A DNA stretch of 40,324 bases from Heterotrichella gracilis (Eukaryota > Sar > Xanthophyceae > Tribonematales > Xanthonemataceae). The stretch covers positions 1 to 40,324 of the forward strand of contig JAULBX010027197.1 of assembly GCA_032358255.1 (NCBI GenBank), given 5' to 3'. Below the pieces are notes generated by a model. It was not told where the DNA came from, ran no database searches, and saw only the letters and a list, made by a program, of their open reading frames with translations. The position numbers and the translations under genes are program-made. Positions 11,301 through 21,715 of this stretch are shown piece after piece (the first letter of the stretch is position 1; each line of letters starts with the position of its first letter).

Positions 11301-13097
11301 CCCTGGGCAGAAATTGCTTCTCCACTGCACGAGGCTGATGAGCACCCCTCCTCAAAGGCCACCGAGACAGCCACAGGTATGTCAAATACAGCATCATGCT
11401 GGGTACATCACTGCGCGTTGCCCATCGAAAGCTGCAAGTACTGCCTTACCCTGCAATCTACTGTCAATGTTGCACCCTGGGATGCGGGTAGGAGGGCACA
11501 CTATGGCCAGCATCCAGCAGCTTGCAGCAGCAACTATGCCATTCAGCTATCATGCATTGCCAACCTTCATGCACACAGACTGAACACATGATTGGGGCAA
11601 TCATGCGCAGATGAGTGTCGCTGCAACAGTCTGCTCATGGTCTATGCTACACACGTGTGCAGGTGAAACCCTCTCTGGCGAAACTGTCTCATGGGCCACT
11701 ATCCGGGACCCCCAGCCAGCGCCACCACCAGCCGGGCCACCCACCCACCTGCGCCTGTCTCCCTCAGTGGCCAGCCCAACAGACACGGAAGGGAGCAGCC
11801 ACCCCCCGCCAGGCCCGCGGGAGGAGGCGCGGGCTAGGCAGCCGCAGGCGCCCCAGCCTGCCCCTGTAGAAGCACCAGCAGCACAGCCCCATGCATTGCC
11901 AGAGTTCCTGGACGAGGGTGCAGACGCACTGCCCTGGGCTGCGCTCAGGCCTGGGGATGACCTGGCACGCCTGCTCAAGGTGAAGCGCAGCCTGCGGCGG
12001 GTTGCGCAGGCGGGAGACGTGCGGCGCCTGCTGATGCTGTTGGATGCGCTGGTACATGACCATGTTACTGCGGAGCTGTTGGTGCAGTCGCAAGTGGGAG
12101 CAGCGGTCATGGAGTTGAAGGAGGTATGCTTGCTGTGCATTGCAGCATGCTGCGTATTTCGAAAGTAGCCATTGCATCGCTGGAGTGCATGCAGTCTCGC
12201 AATTGCACTGCTTTGAAACTCCTGCATCTGCATGCGTGCTGTTCAATGGCCTGCCTATTTTCACCCGCAGCTGCAGTGAATGGCGCAACACTAAGTTTTG
12301 AAAAGATGATATACCTTGGCAGTTTGCTAACAGTGACTTGGCTGTGCAGCATCCCAGCGATGCAGTGCGCCTGCTGGCGCAGCAAGTTATTGACTGCTGG
12401 AAAGGCGTTATTCGCGACACGTTGCCACTCTCGCCCGCTGAGCTACCACCGCCTTCTGAACAGGGCAACATCCCATTGCAAGAAGAGAGTTGGTTCGACT
12501 ACCCTGCAGGTACTGTAGTTAGAAGCCTGGCTATCAAATGGTTCGAGGTTTGCAGATCGATCATCCTTGCCTGCCACTAGGGGAAGGAGTGTTCATCAGT
12601 GCAGCTGCAGGGACGAGTTGGCTCACTGATGTGATGATGTAGTATGAGATAATGTTGAGGGTTTTAATTTGTCCACTGCTGTGCAGGTGCTGATGCCAAG
12701 CGGCGGTCGGGGGCTGGATCAGGTGGGAAGGGGAAGAAGACTGATCGAGGGCAAGAGTGGGCTGAAGACGAGCGCAGGGAGTATGTATCCATCCTGCAAG
12801 TGTATGGCAGGGATTGGGTGAAGCTGCAGCAGGCATTCCCCTACAGGTGAGGCGGGATAGAGGTGTGTTGCATGCTGTTACTGCTAAGTAAACTGCATCA
12901 TCATCTTTGGCCTGAATTTGGGCGTCTTGTGCAGTACGCACACCTAAATTACCAGTGCTGGGAGGATCTTGTAGTTGGTAGCAACTTAAATATCTACATG
13001 TTCATTCTGCAGGCCAGCATCCGCAATCAAGAACTTCTTTTTCAACCATCGGCACGATCTGCGTCTTGATGATGTTCTCCAGCACATAGATGTATAG
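8318..13097 (+). CDS. Nuclear regulator: Cys/His motifs, TFIIS N-terminal (LW) domain, SANT/Myb
   Basis: Predicted 900-residue protein from 11 exons: 8318-8447, 8650-8754, 8930-9460, 9737-10003, 10202-10562, 10726-10987, 11196-11376, 11663-12123, 12350-12509, 12687-12846, 13013-13097. All junction phases agree. Order of parts: two C-x5-C-x5-H-x3-C motifs (residues 51-67 and 161-177), a basic stretch after the second (KRKGKRGR, nuclear-localisation-like), a long low-complexity middle, a helical LW/TFIIS-N region from about 711 to 795 (DDLARLLKVKRSLRRV ... AVRLLAQQVIDCWKGVI), and a SANT/Myb repeat from about 844 to 893 with the conserved tryptophans (QEWAEDERREY, GRDWVKLQQAFP, IKNFFFNHR). LW domains occur in transcription-elongation proteins and SANT domains in chromatin proteins, so a nuclear role is likely; a specific function is not established. 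Exons 1-2 and the ATG are the least certain; exon 5 could begin 6 nt later. Confidence 0.85.
8670..8720 (+). other. Cys/His motif copy 1 in LW/SANT protein
   Basis: Residues 51-67 read C-PRYAL-C-TKPAG-H-RGY-C within exon 2. Spacing is C-x5-C-x5-H-x3-C. It shares KP-x-GH-x-G-[YF]-C with copy 2 and H-R-G-x-C with the GATA-protein copy. Confidence 0.6.
9175..9225 (+). other. Cys/His motif copy 2 in LW/SANT protein
   Basis: Residues 161-177 read C-SRSTW-C-NKPTG-H-AGF-C in exon 3 and are followed by a Lys/Arg-rich stretch. All four presumptive ligands and the glycine before the last Cys are kept, although most other positions differ from copy 1, as expected for a constrained metal site. Confidence 0.7.
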
Positions 13098-14631
13098 AGA
13101 CACGTTGCAGCCAGGAGGAGTAGTTGGCAATGCATTTTTGTCTACACTAACAAGCGGTGGTCTGCAAATCTCCATTTGCTGGGAGCGCCGAGGAGGACAT
13201 GTACTTATTTTATAGTACCCAGAGTGGACGTCATTGACCGCACCGCAGGATGCACGGATTCCAGCTCATCATGCTGAATTACAGGGCTTCGTATGCGTCG
13301 ACAACTTGCAAGCCAGCAATATTATCCTGGTCAATTGTGGATGCAGTTATATGTACGCGCAAACCTTTTTTAGTTCTGTTGAAATGCCTTGAGCTGGCAC
13401 GACCTTTTTCCTAGTGCCGCCATGGTTGTGCAATCTCACAGTGTTTCATGTCTTGCAGTATAATACATTGCTGTGTATTTCATCTACGGCTTGCAAAGGA
13501 GAGCACTGCTCTTGCCTGTCTGATCAGGGGTCCGCCCAGTTGGTGTTGGTGGAATTCAAGCTTTTGTGTTTTAGCCGACGGGCTTTTCTTTTGCGTAGTT
13601 TTGCGTTATGTTTTCACCGTAGTATGCATGCTGCTTTTGGAGTTCTTGAAGTGGCCCGAAACTGTGACTGGTTTCAGCAGGTTTCTCAAGGGGTTTTGTC
13701 TGGGGTTTTTGTTGAGCCGTGGAGCAAACCGTAATTGCCACCATAACCCATGCGTTATCAGTTAATTGTACTCTTTCTTCCCTGCACTATACCAGATCTT
13801 GATTAGATAATAGGAGTATGTTGTAACCATCCGAGGCTTGCTTAGCACCTGGGTCAGGCACCCATCCCTTCAAGATCGGACAGTTTGCAATCTGTATCAA
13901 GCAAAGACCTCTTGACGGTTACAACAACACGGCTACTTGCAGCACAGAAGCAAGTGCACAAAGTTTAAGTACTACAAATGTTGCTTCTCATAACATTTTG
14001 GGGGATCGCCCTGAATCCAGAACCTGTTGGTCTGACCGCTGGCACCCACATTGAACAGGCCAATGCCATGCCATGCCGCGAGGTTATTGAGGCCGTTCAT
14101 TGGCCAAGTTAGCCTGGCACGGTGTAGGGCAACCACCGGTGGCCGCTGTAGACGCAGGAATGACGTGCCGTCTGTCTTTATTCGGCGAGGACCCAGCAGA
14201 CTGCACCCATTGGCAGAGGTGCCTGTTGGCAGTGCAGGGGAAGAGCCACACATGGAACGGACGAGACCCCCAGGTGGTGAAACACAATGCATGCATATAT
14301 GCACTCTAGTTGCAAACGGGTTTCAAGTCCACTTGATATCCAGAAGGGGTTGCATGTGAATCTAACGATCGTGCACAGCGGGTTTCTCGTGGTGCCAACT
14401 TGCTACTGGCTCGGTACAAACATTGCAGGGTTGCGTGACGCTGGAAGTCGAGCTTGTTGTTTACCAGGGTGCCCATATCCCGTTGGACCATTCGTAGCGC
14501 GTCGCGGTGCACAATTCTAGTTACAAACAGGTGCACTGCCGATCGTCCCTGTCGCAAAGGGCTACAAGCACGTTTGTTTTACTCTAGCCCAGTTGCGTGT
14601 CCGTGGACTTGAGCGGAGGCATTTCACAGTT
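13098..14631. other. Intergenic: LW/SANT 3' flank and PH-gene promoter
   Basis: No supported gene. A TGTAA pentamer at 13822-13826 could mark the LW/SANT 3' end, giving a 3' UTR of about 0.7 kb, but chance occurrence is equally likely. Open frames around 13972-14360 on both strands have no recognisable domain. Confidence 0.5.
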
Positions 14632-15759
14632 ATGTCGTCTGTCTTCAACTCGCTATTCAAGAAGAAGCAAGAAACAGGAAACATAGAGTTCTGGCACAAC
14701 CCTGAACGATCTGGGTGGTTGATGAAACAAGGTAGGGCATGTCCAAGGCGACATGGCCCAGCCCATGTGGTCACTGCCACAACCTAACTGCAGTGTTGCT
14801 ACTGTTGGGTTGCAGGGGAGTACATCAAGACCTGGAGGCGTAGGTGGTTTGTGCTGAAGCAGGGGAAAATCTTCTGGTTCAAAAGCGACATCGTTACCCC
14901 TGTAAGTTGTGGGCAAAACCATTCCACTACAGCCCTGAATGACATCACAATTGTGACAGCAAAAACGCCTCTTGAGAATGCTCACACCCCAACTTCACTT
15001 TGGTTGCAGGACTGCACCCCGCGTGGAGTGATTGAGGTGGGGCGTGTTTGCATGGCTGTCATAAACTTGGAAATTACTGTCGCCTGCCCTTCCCACTTGG
15101 GTGGGGTGGGGTGGGGTTTAGTTTGCACCGTTTTACTGTGGGGTTAGCTCTGCTGTATGCTCTGATACTGAAAGGGTACTGCAGGTGAACCGCTGCCTGT
15201 CAATCAAGGGAGCAGAAGACGTCATCAATAAGCCTCACGCCTTTGAAATCTCAACCACCGATGACAGCATGTACTTCATCGCTGACTCGGACAAGGTACT
15301 TGCTTGTTGCATTTCTGGGCAACCCAATGTTTTGCCCTGTTACCTGGCAGTGGCGCAACACCTAACCTAGCTGGCCAGGCTCTCCTGCTGGCGTTGACTG
15401 CTTGCAATAAACATTGCACCCAAACAGCGCATATGTTCCAGCGGACAGCCAGGCAACAGGCACCCTCGCACCCCTCACTTGGGAAGGTACTGACGTTGGT
15501 GCCACACACTCTGCAGGAGAAGGAGGACTGGATCAATGCTGTGGGCCGTGCTATTGTGCGCCACTCGAAAAGGTACCACCATTGCCCAACGGCTGTGCGA
15601 GCATGGTTGCAAAAACGCCCACGAGGGTCCATACGTGGATTTGCATGGGGCACAGCCACCTGTTGAATGTCTCAGTTGGGCTGCATGGGTTGCCAACCTC
15701 TTTCCTTGCCGTGCAGCATGTTGGAGTATGATCACGGCGACTACACAACCGGGGGGTGA
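14632..15759 (+). CDS. PH-domain protein, AtPH1-like
   Basis: Small 140-residue protein that is almost entirely one pleckstrin-homology domain, as in plant AtPH1-type proteins, which bind phosphoinositides on endosomal membranes. Exons: 14632-14731, 14816-14901, 15010-15036, 15185-15295, 15517-15572, 15717-15759; phases agree. Visible landmarks are the first strand PERSGWLMKQG, the basic phosphoinositide-binding loop EYIKTWRRRWFVLKQ, KIFWFKSD, the block PHAFEISTTDDSMYFIADSD, and the C-terminal helix with its conserved tryptophan (KEDWINAVGRAIVRH). Exon 3 is a 27-nt microexon. The start is the first in-frame ATG and its length matches the family. Lipid specificity cannot be read from the sequence. 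Confidence 0.92.
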
Positions 15760-17179
15760 GGGTGGTTGAATAAGCTGCAACCCAGCCTTCCCCAGTGATG
15801 CCTTGCAGCAAGTCAGTGGGGAGGCTTGTGGCAGGCGTATGTGGGCAAAGTTTAGCTGGCCAGCAAGGGGAACCAGCTGGCAGCTTGTACATTTGGTGCT
15901 GTGTGTTTGAGGTAGCATGGCGTGGACCATTTTCGGACATCGCATCGTCTCTATTGTATTGATTTGTGAACTTTTTCACGCTTCCGCTGCCCCTTCAAAG
16001 GAAATCCTTTGAGACCGCGGGTGTTAAACCTTGTTCTTCATTCTCATGTCCCTTAAACGCCCATAGGATATGAGGATAGTCTGATGTTGTTTATTGCATG
16101 CTTGGGCGACCCTTGTCAACCTTTGCCCACTGCAGTCACATACCAGGTTCATTTGTGCCAAGCTGTTTGACACCTTCACAGAGCCTGGCAAGGCTGTTGC
16201 AGGACGTGTGGCACTACATCGAGCAGCACACGCATGGCACTTTGCATTAGTGTGCATATTGGTTGAACTTCAACATTCTCAGTGTCACTGAGGCACTAGA
16301 GGCCAATGGCATCTTGGTGAGCGTCTGGGCCATGGATCACCAACATGCAATAATTGTTTTGGCTTCAAGCTGCTTGTTATTGTAACTCTTGGCATCCTCT
16401 GTGGACATCATTCAAAATTGCTGAATCAGCCAGCCAGCCGGGTTGCGACTCCCACCTAGTCAGTGCAACGACCAGATGGTCTCATCCATGATCATGATGG
16501 CCAAATTGAATGGCATGTGGAAGGGTCTACAGCAACACAGTCCTGCTGTATGCAGGGCTGTCACACTGTGGGGGTCTGATGATTTTATTTAAAAGACTTA
16601 GTTGATCACTGGATATCCAATCGGGAGCTAGACAGCACAAGCGAGCCATTGTCATTAAAAATTACAAGGCCCGATCCTGAAGAGAGGTAAAATCAACTTC
16701 AATCCGGGACCCCTTTGAGGGGTGAGTCATCCAACTCAATATTATACAGACACCGATCAGTGTCCATTCGATAGCATTGCGCCCGGCCTCCCATGCACCT
16801 AGACAGGCCAAAACCATACACATACTGTGCGATCACCACTCTGGATGTCATCACAATGATGCATGCGCAGCAGGACCATTTCAACAGTTCAGCAGTGCTA
16901 GCAGGAAACCGTATGCATCACATGGAGAGGTCCACACAGCCGGGGATCGTCCTCAGCGCCACCAGCACTCAAGAAGAGCAAAACAAAGTCCATTTTGCAT
17001 CAACACCTCCCAAGCCACCACCATTATCCTGGAGGCATCCCTCGCCCATGCAGCTCCAACCTAGCTAGTCATGTCCAGGCGAAACCAAGCCATGTCACAT
17101 CACGTCTGAACCATGCCATGACCAGCTGCACATCCAACCAACCGCCTTGTTCAACCCCAACCCCAACCCTTCACCCGCC
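15760..17179. other. Convergent intergenic region between PH and MPP-alpha genes
   Basis: 3' flanks of two converging genes. No coding exon or element was recognised. TGTAA pentamers occur at 16381-16385 (+) and 16666-16662 (-) and could be the respective polyadenylation signals; this is weak evidence. Confidence 0.5.
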
Positions 17180-20100
17180 TCACTTGAACCTGCGCGCGAT
17201 TGCATCATACTTGGGAATGGACGACACGTTGCCGCCCAGCGCCACCACCGAGGGAGGTGAGGCAAACAGCTTCTGCACCGCCTTGGCCAGGTCGCCGGGG
17301 GTGAGCTTCTCAATCTCAGCCACAAACTGGGGGATGGGCTTCCTGCAACACAAACGGAAGGAGGGCAAATCAGAGGTGCTTGGCCACATGCAATTTAGCG
17401 TACAGCCAGAGTAGCAACCTGCTTCCACTACCGCAGTCAGAGGCAGTGCCCACAAGAAAGTGTGTAAAATGCAATAGCAATGCGTCGCGTGGCACCTCCT
17501 TTTCTTCGTTGCTAAACTGACCCGCATGTTGCAATGCATGCAGTGCAGACAACCATGAGCCATTGCCCACCCATCCTCACCCCCGCTCCCTATCACCCCC
17601 TCCCAGCCGCACGCACCTCTCCCCGTATGTGAGCACCTGCCTGCCGATGTCGTCCGCCACCACCGCGGTGCTCTCCAGGTTCATGAGCACTGAGGAGATG
17701 GCGGCGTTCTTGGCGCGGCTCAGCTCGGCGGCGGGCACGTCCTTGGCAACAGCCTGGGAGGCGGGGGGGGAGTAGGTTTAATGGGGGGCAATGGTGGTGG
17801 TGGCAGGGTTTCCAGCTTAGGGTTTGTGAGAGGACAAGGTGGCGTTCTTGACAACGGTGGGGGGAGGGGGGTGGGGCTCGGATTTGCAGGGTGCGGCGGT
17901 GAGCGCGGGATTTGCAGGGTGCAATCGTGGGTGTAAAATTTGTAAGGTGCGGTCGACACAACAAGCACTCGCATTGACCTTGCCAGTGGCACAGACAACC
18001 GCATCCTTTTACTCCATCATAATGATATGCCATGAGCCAAAGGCTCTGATTGGAAGCTCATCTTGTTATTGCAATTGTATCCAATATGACAGTCGTGCTC
18101 AACCTTACCACTGGCACCCTCTCCCCAAGCACATGGGCATTCCCAACACCGCTGCATCCAGGACAAACCACACAACTTACCAACCACGCGTGGCCAGCAC
18201 TGTAGCCGCCTGCTCCGCATGGCCATGATGGTAGTGTGGGGGTTGCAATTTTAGGGTGGCAGGGTTTGGGTTAAGGGAATCACGACTCACCAGCCACTCA
18301 TTGGCCAGCACTGTCGCCGCCTGCTCCGCCTGGCCCGCCTCCGCCGAAGCGAAGATCCCCACCACCCCGGTGTCGTTGTAGAGCGATGTGAAGGCTGTGC
18401 AGTGGTGCATCCAGCGGTAGGAGTTGAGCACGCGGGAGTACAGGCGGGAGTGCATGCCCTTGCCTGCGGGTGGGTGGTAGGGAAAAAATAAGGAGGGGAG
18501 AGCATTTTGGGTGTTGCGCTGCTCCATGCATGGCATTGCATGCGCTTGGGTGGGTGCAATGAACCCCCAGGTTAGTCCGCTAGCCATAGAAGCACCAATA
18601 CGATCGTGGAAACTGTGTTGGATTCTTCATATTATATCAACACCCTTATCCTCATAGATATTACTTATCCCTCATCCTCTTCTCACAACACACCATCCCT
18701 AGTGATGCCAAGGAGGCGCCCAGCGGGCCCTCCCACATGGGTCTGAATGCATGTGCAAGCATGCGGCAGTTGATGCGGTGCAATGTTGTCTGTGGTGTGG
18801 TGTGGGTGCTGCTGCAACACCCTTGCAGTTTGACAACCCTTGGCAGAGGATGCCTACCAGGCCACCGCCCCCGGCCGATGCAAAACAGACACCGCAGCAG
18901 CAAATAACCCTGCAAAACCCTCCGCATCCCACGGGCTGCCCCAAATCCCCACCTGGGCCCCCTGACGAGAATGAGCCCCCTCCCCCCAGCAGGTACTGCA
19001 GCACAGTCATGGCGGTGGCGCCCTTGATGTCGTTCCACCCCCCCTTGTACTCGAATGCCAGCATGAGGTGGGTCAGAGGGCCCGGCTGGAATTGTCTGGG
19101 GAAGTGGCAGAAAGCAAGGGTCAGACGCAGAGAGAGTGGTTGAAGAACAGACGCCATTGAAGGGGCATATTGCTGTCTTGCAGATGCAGGGATGGGTAAT
19201 TTGCAGGGGTCGGCATTTCCAAAGCGGCGTGGGGAGGTTGCTGCATGTCTTTGGCCCCAATTCTTTGTGTCATTGGCCGGTGCAAGAAAACCTCCAGTCG
19301 CCACTGACACAGGCAGTGCCTAGTCGATGTCATGGCTTTTTGGTTTGTGTCCAGGGTTTAGGGTTTGTGCCCAAGGTGGTGCAGGCCTTACCTCCAGTCT
19401 CCACCGATGTAGGTCGAGCCCGGCTGGGGCCCAGAGGCTGCGCTGGGCAGCCCCCCGAGCAGGGGCTCAGCCAGCTCCTTCAGCTGCGCAGCGGGGATGC
19501 CTGCCCCGGCCAGCACCATGCGGGGCGCGGTGTAGTTCGCTTGCACAAACGAGTGCAGCGACTCTGCGTCCAGCGCTGTTAGGTAGGCCTGAGGCGCGAT
19601 GAGGGGCCGGGCCAGGGCGCCGGTGTAGGCTGTGGCGTGCAGGGCCTGCGGGTGGTGGGAGGGGTGTGTGGGGACGCGTGATGGTGCGGTGCAGGGAACT
19701 GAGGTGGAGATGTTGGGAGCCAGGGTGGGGATGCGGTGGGGTATCATATTAGCTGCGAATTCCCTGGAGGGTTTATAATGCCTGTCCTCAGTTCTGTGTC
19801 TGTCATGGGTGTGGTGCGTGATTGAAGGGTCGGTGGGTGGTGGATGCTGGGTGCCTGGGCGGGGTGTGCCTCAAATCCCCCTGTGCGCAGTTACTGCTGA
19901 GGCTGGCCTCAGCAGGTGCTGTGCAATATGTGGCCTCTAAGCAAGAGCTCCGCTTCTTTCAAAGGTGCTGTAACTAGAGGCGTAGGTCATCCTGTTAAGA
20001 ATGCCGTCCCCCTCTTGCCGGTGACCTACCTCTAGGAGGGTGGTCTGTGGGTTGGTCTGTGCTGCCTTGATATCCGCCTCCATCTTTGTCAGCTGGTCCT

Positions 20101-21198
20101 TGATCTCCCAGGGGTTGAACTTGGGGTTGATGACCGAGTCAACAAGGATCTCCAGCGCCTCGGGGATGCCGATCTTTGCCACGTCAATATTGTACGCCAT
20201 CTACAGTGGCGAAGGTTGTAAGCAAACTAAGGTTTGGTGTGAAGACACAGTACAATGATTTTGACTTTAAGGTATTCGGTCAGACCAAAGCCTAGGCTGG
20301 ACTTGTACGTACCTGTTCTCTTGATGCTGATGCCAGTGTGTTGGCCCCCAAGACCTCCACCTGAAATGGTTCCAAAGAGGCTGTTAGCAACAGGGTAATA
20401 CACCCATAGAGCAGCTTGTAGAACACAACCAGCTATTTATCTGCTTACCTCCCTCACGAGACGGAAGTGCGACCTGTTTGCAGTGCTCTTGAAGGCAGCA
20501 TACTCCAGTAGGTGTGAAACACCTGCAGGGATGCATGAGAATACAGTTACAGGACTAAAGTGACCAGGTGGGATGCATCCACCAACAGTGGCAATACGCC
20601 TTGCAAGCCAGCCTTTCACTAGCCACTGCAATGTGCAGCCCCAGGTACATCTCTGCCAAAGTCCCTCTTGATGCATGTGTGCCTTTGGTGCAGAGGGGGG
20701 AGTACACAGTGATGCTCAAACTCCACCATTGACAACCCAGTGACGCACCTGTGTTGCTGTCATCCTCGTACACGCTGCCAGAGTTGACATACAGCCCGAG
20801 AGTCGCCGTGGCGCCCTGCACCAACGCAAGTATGGTATGTCAGAAGTCCATACCATACCACTGAGGGCACGTGTGCACCTGACCCAACGAGCTGTCCCCC
20901 CGCGTACCAGAGAGGGCTCACTGGCAATCTTGATGCCGTTGGACAACGTGAGCATCTCGGTGGCAGGCTTGGTGGCAGGAGGGGGGATCGTGGCTGGCTC
21001 CTCCACGCCTGGGAAGGCATCGGTCATGGGGACCCTTATCCGGGACCCACCGCCAAACAGCTTGGACAGGAAACCACCGGAGGTTGCCACATCGGCTGAC
21101 AGTGCGGGAGATGCTGCTGCGGTTGCAGAGGTGCATATGCATCGTGCCTCGCCCAGCACAGGCTGCAACAGCCCCCGTTGCAAACCCTTGGCCAACAT
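17180..21198 (-). CDS. Mitochondrial processing peptidase, alpha subunit
   Basis: M16-family non-catalytic subunit that, with MPP-beta, removes presequences from imported mitochondrial proteins; in plants MPP is part of the cytochrome bc1 complex. Exons: 21198-20908, 20815-20749, 20522-20449, 20360-20313, 20200-20030, 19645-19392, 19095-18953, 18463-18291, 17753-17617, 17342-17180; 506 residues, the normal family length. The alpha hallmark glycine-rich loop GGGGSFSSGGPGKGMHSRLY starts at about residue 339 and is split by intron 7. The zinc motif of beta subunits is degenerate, as expected: H123-L-L-E-Y127 instead of HxxEH. The block NTLASASREQ followed by MAYNIDVAKIGIPEALEILV is also typical. 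The ATG at 21198 starts a probable targeting peptide (MLAKGLQRGLLQPVLGEARC); upstream in-frame starts are not ATG. Intron 8 contains a duplicated copy of the exon 8 end with its splice donor. Confidence 0.96.
18170..18226 (-). repeat. Duplicated 3' end of MPP exon 8 inside intron 8
   Basis: The stretch 18189-18224 nearly matches 18299-18335, the last coding part of exon 8, about 110 nt away. Similarity continues across the exon/intron boundary, so the copy carries its own splice donor (TG then GTAAGT). That decoy donor is one base out of phase with the real one and its reading runs into TAA, so its use would truncate the protein. Confidence 0.75.
19894..19915. repeat. Perfect inverted repeat in MPP intron 5
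   Basis: Arms CTGCTGAGG and CCTCAGCAG (9 nt each) are separated by CTGG. No T-run follows and the element lies within an intron, so no function is assigned. Confidence 0.6.
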
Positions 21199-21715
21199 GA
21201 TGGCAAGCGGGGGTTTGCCGGGGAAAAGCAGCACGGACAGTCACCAAACCGCGCAGAAATACACGCGGGGTTGTAAAAACGGGCTACCTAAGTGGTGTTG
21301 GTACGCCACCTGGCCCACTGACTGCCTTGATTGCCTGTTTGGTGGTGCTTTTGCAGTGCAGCCCACACCTCTTTGCGAGTTGGAGAATCAATGGGTTAAC
21401 GGGAGGGTAAATGGAAGTCCAATTTCAATTTAATCGAATTTCGAAAGGATCATAAGTTATCAAGGAATTTTGTTAACAAATCGGGGAGGAACCTTGTCCA
21501 GGTGGCACGCTGTCGTGGGCTCGAGTGGTGTGCAACTTGCGTCCACATATCGTGGCAACCTCCAGCTCGAATACCACACAACGCTGACCAGCCATACGCC
21601 AATCCCACTTACATTCCAATCCTGTCAGATTGCCAGGTACAAGCGCACAACTCGCAGACTGCTCCTTCGTCCTGTGCACCCTTTCATCCCCCAATACCGC
21701 TCCTCCCACCACGCC
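21199..21715. promoter_or_regulatory. Shared divergent promoter, MPP-alpha / PSB33-like
   Basis: Only 517 nt separate the two divergent start codons, so both promoters and 5' UTRs must lie here. The right end is pyrimidine-rich. No confident TATA box or binding site was identified. The arrangement pairs a mitochondrial import-processing gene with a thylakoid gene. Confidence 0.55.

Noticed and set aside
13972..14304. 110-codon minus-strand frame
   Set aside because: It starts with GTG and lacks a recognisable domain or exon structure; it lies between two plus-strand genes.
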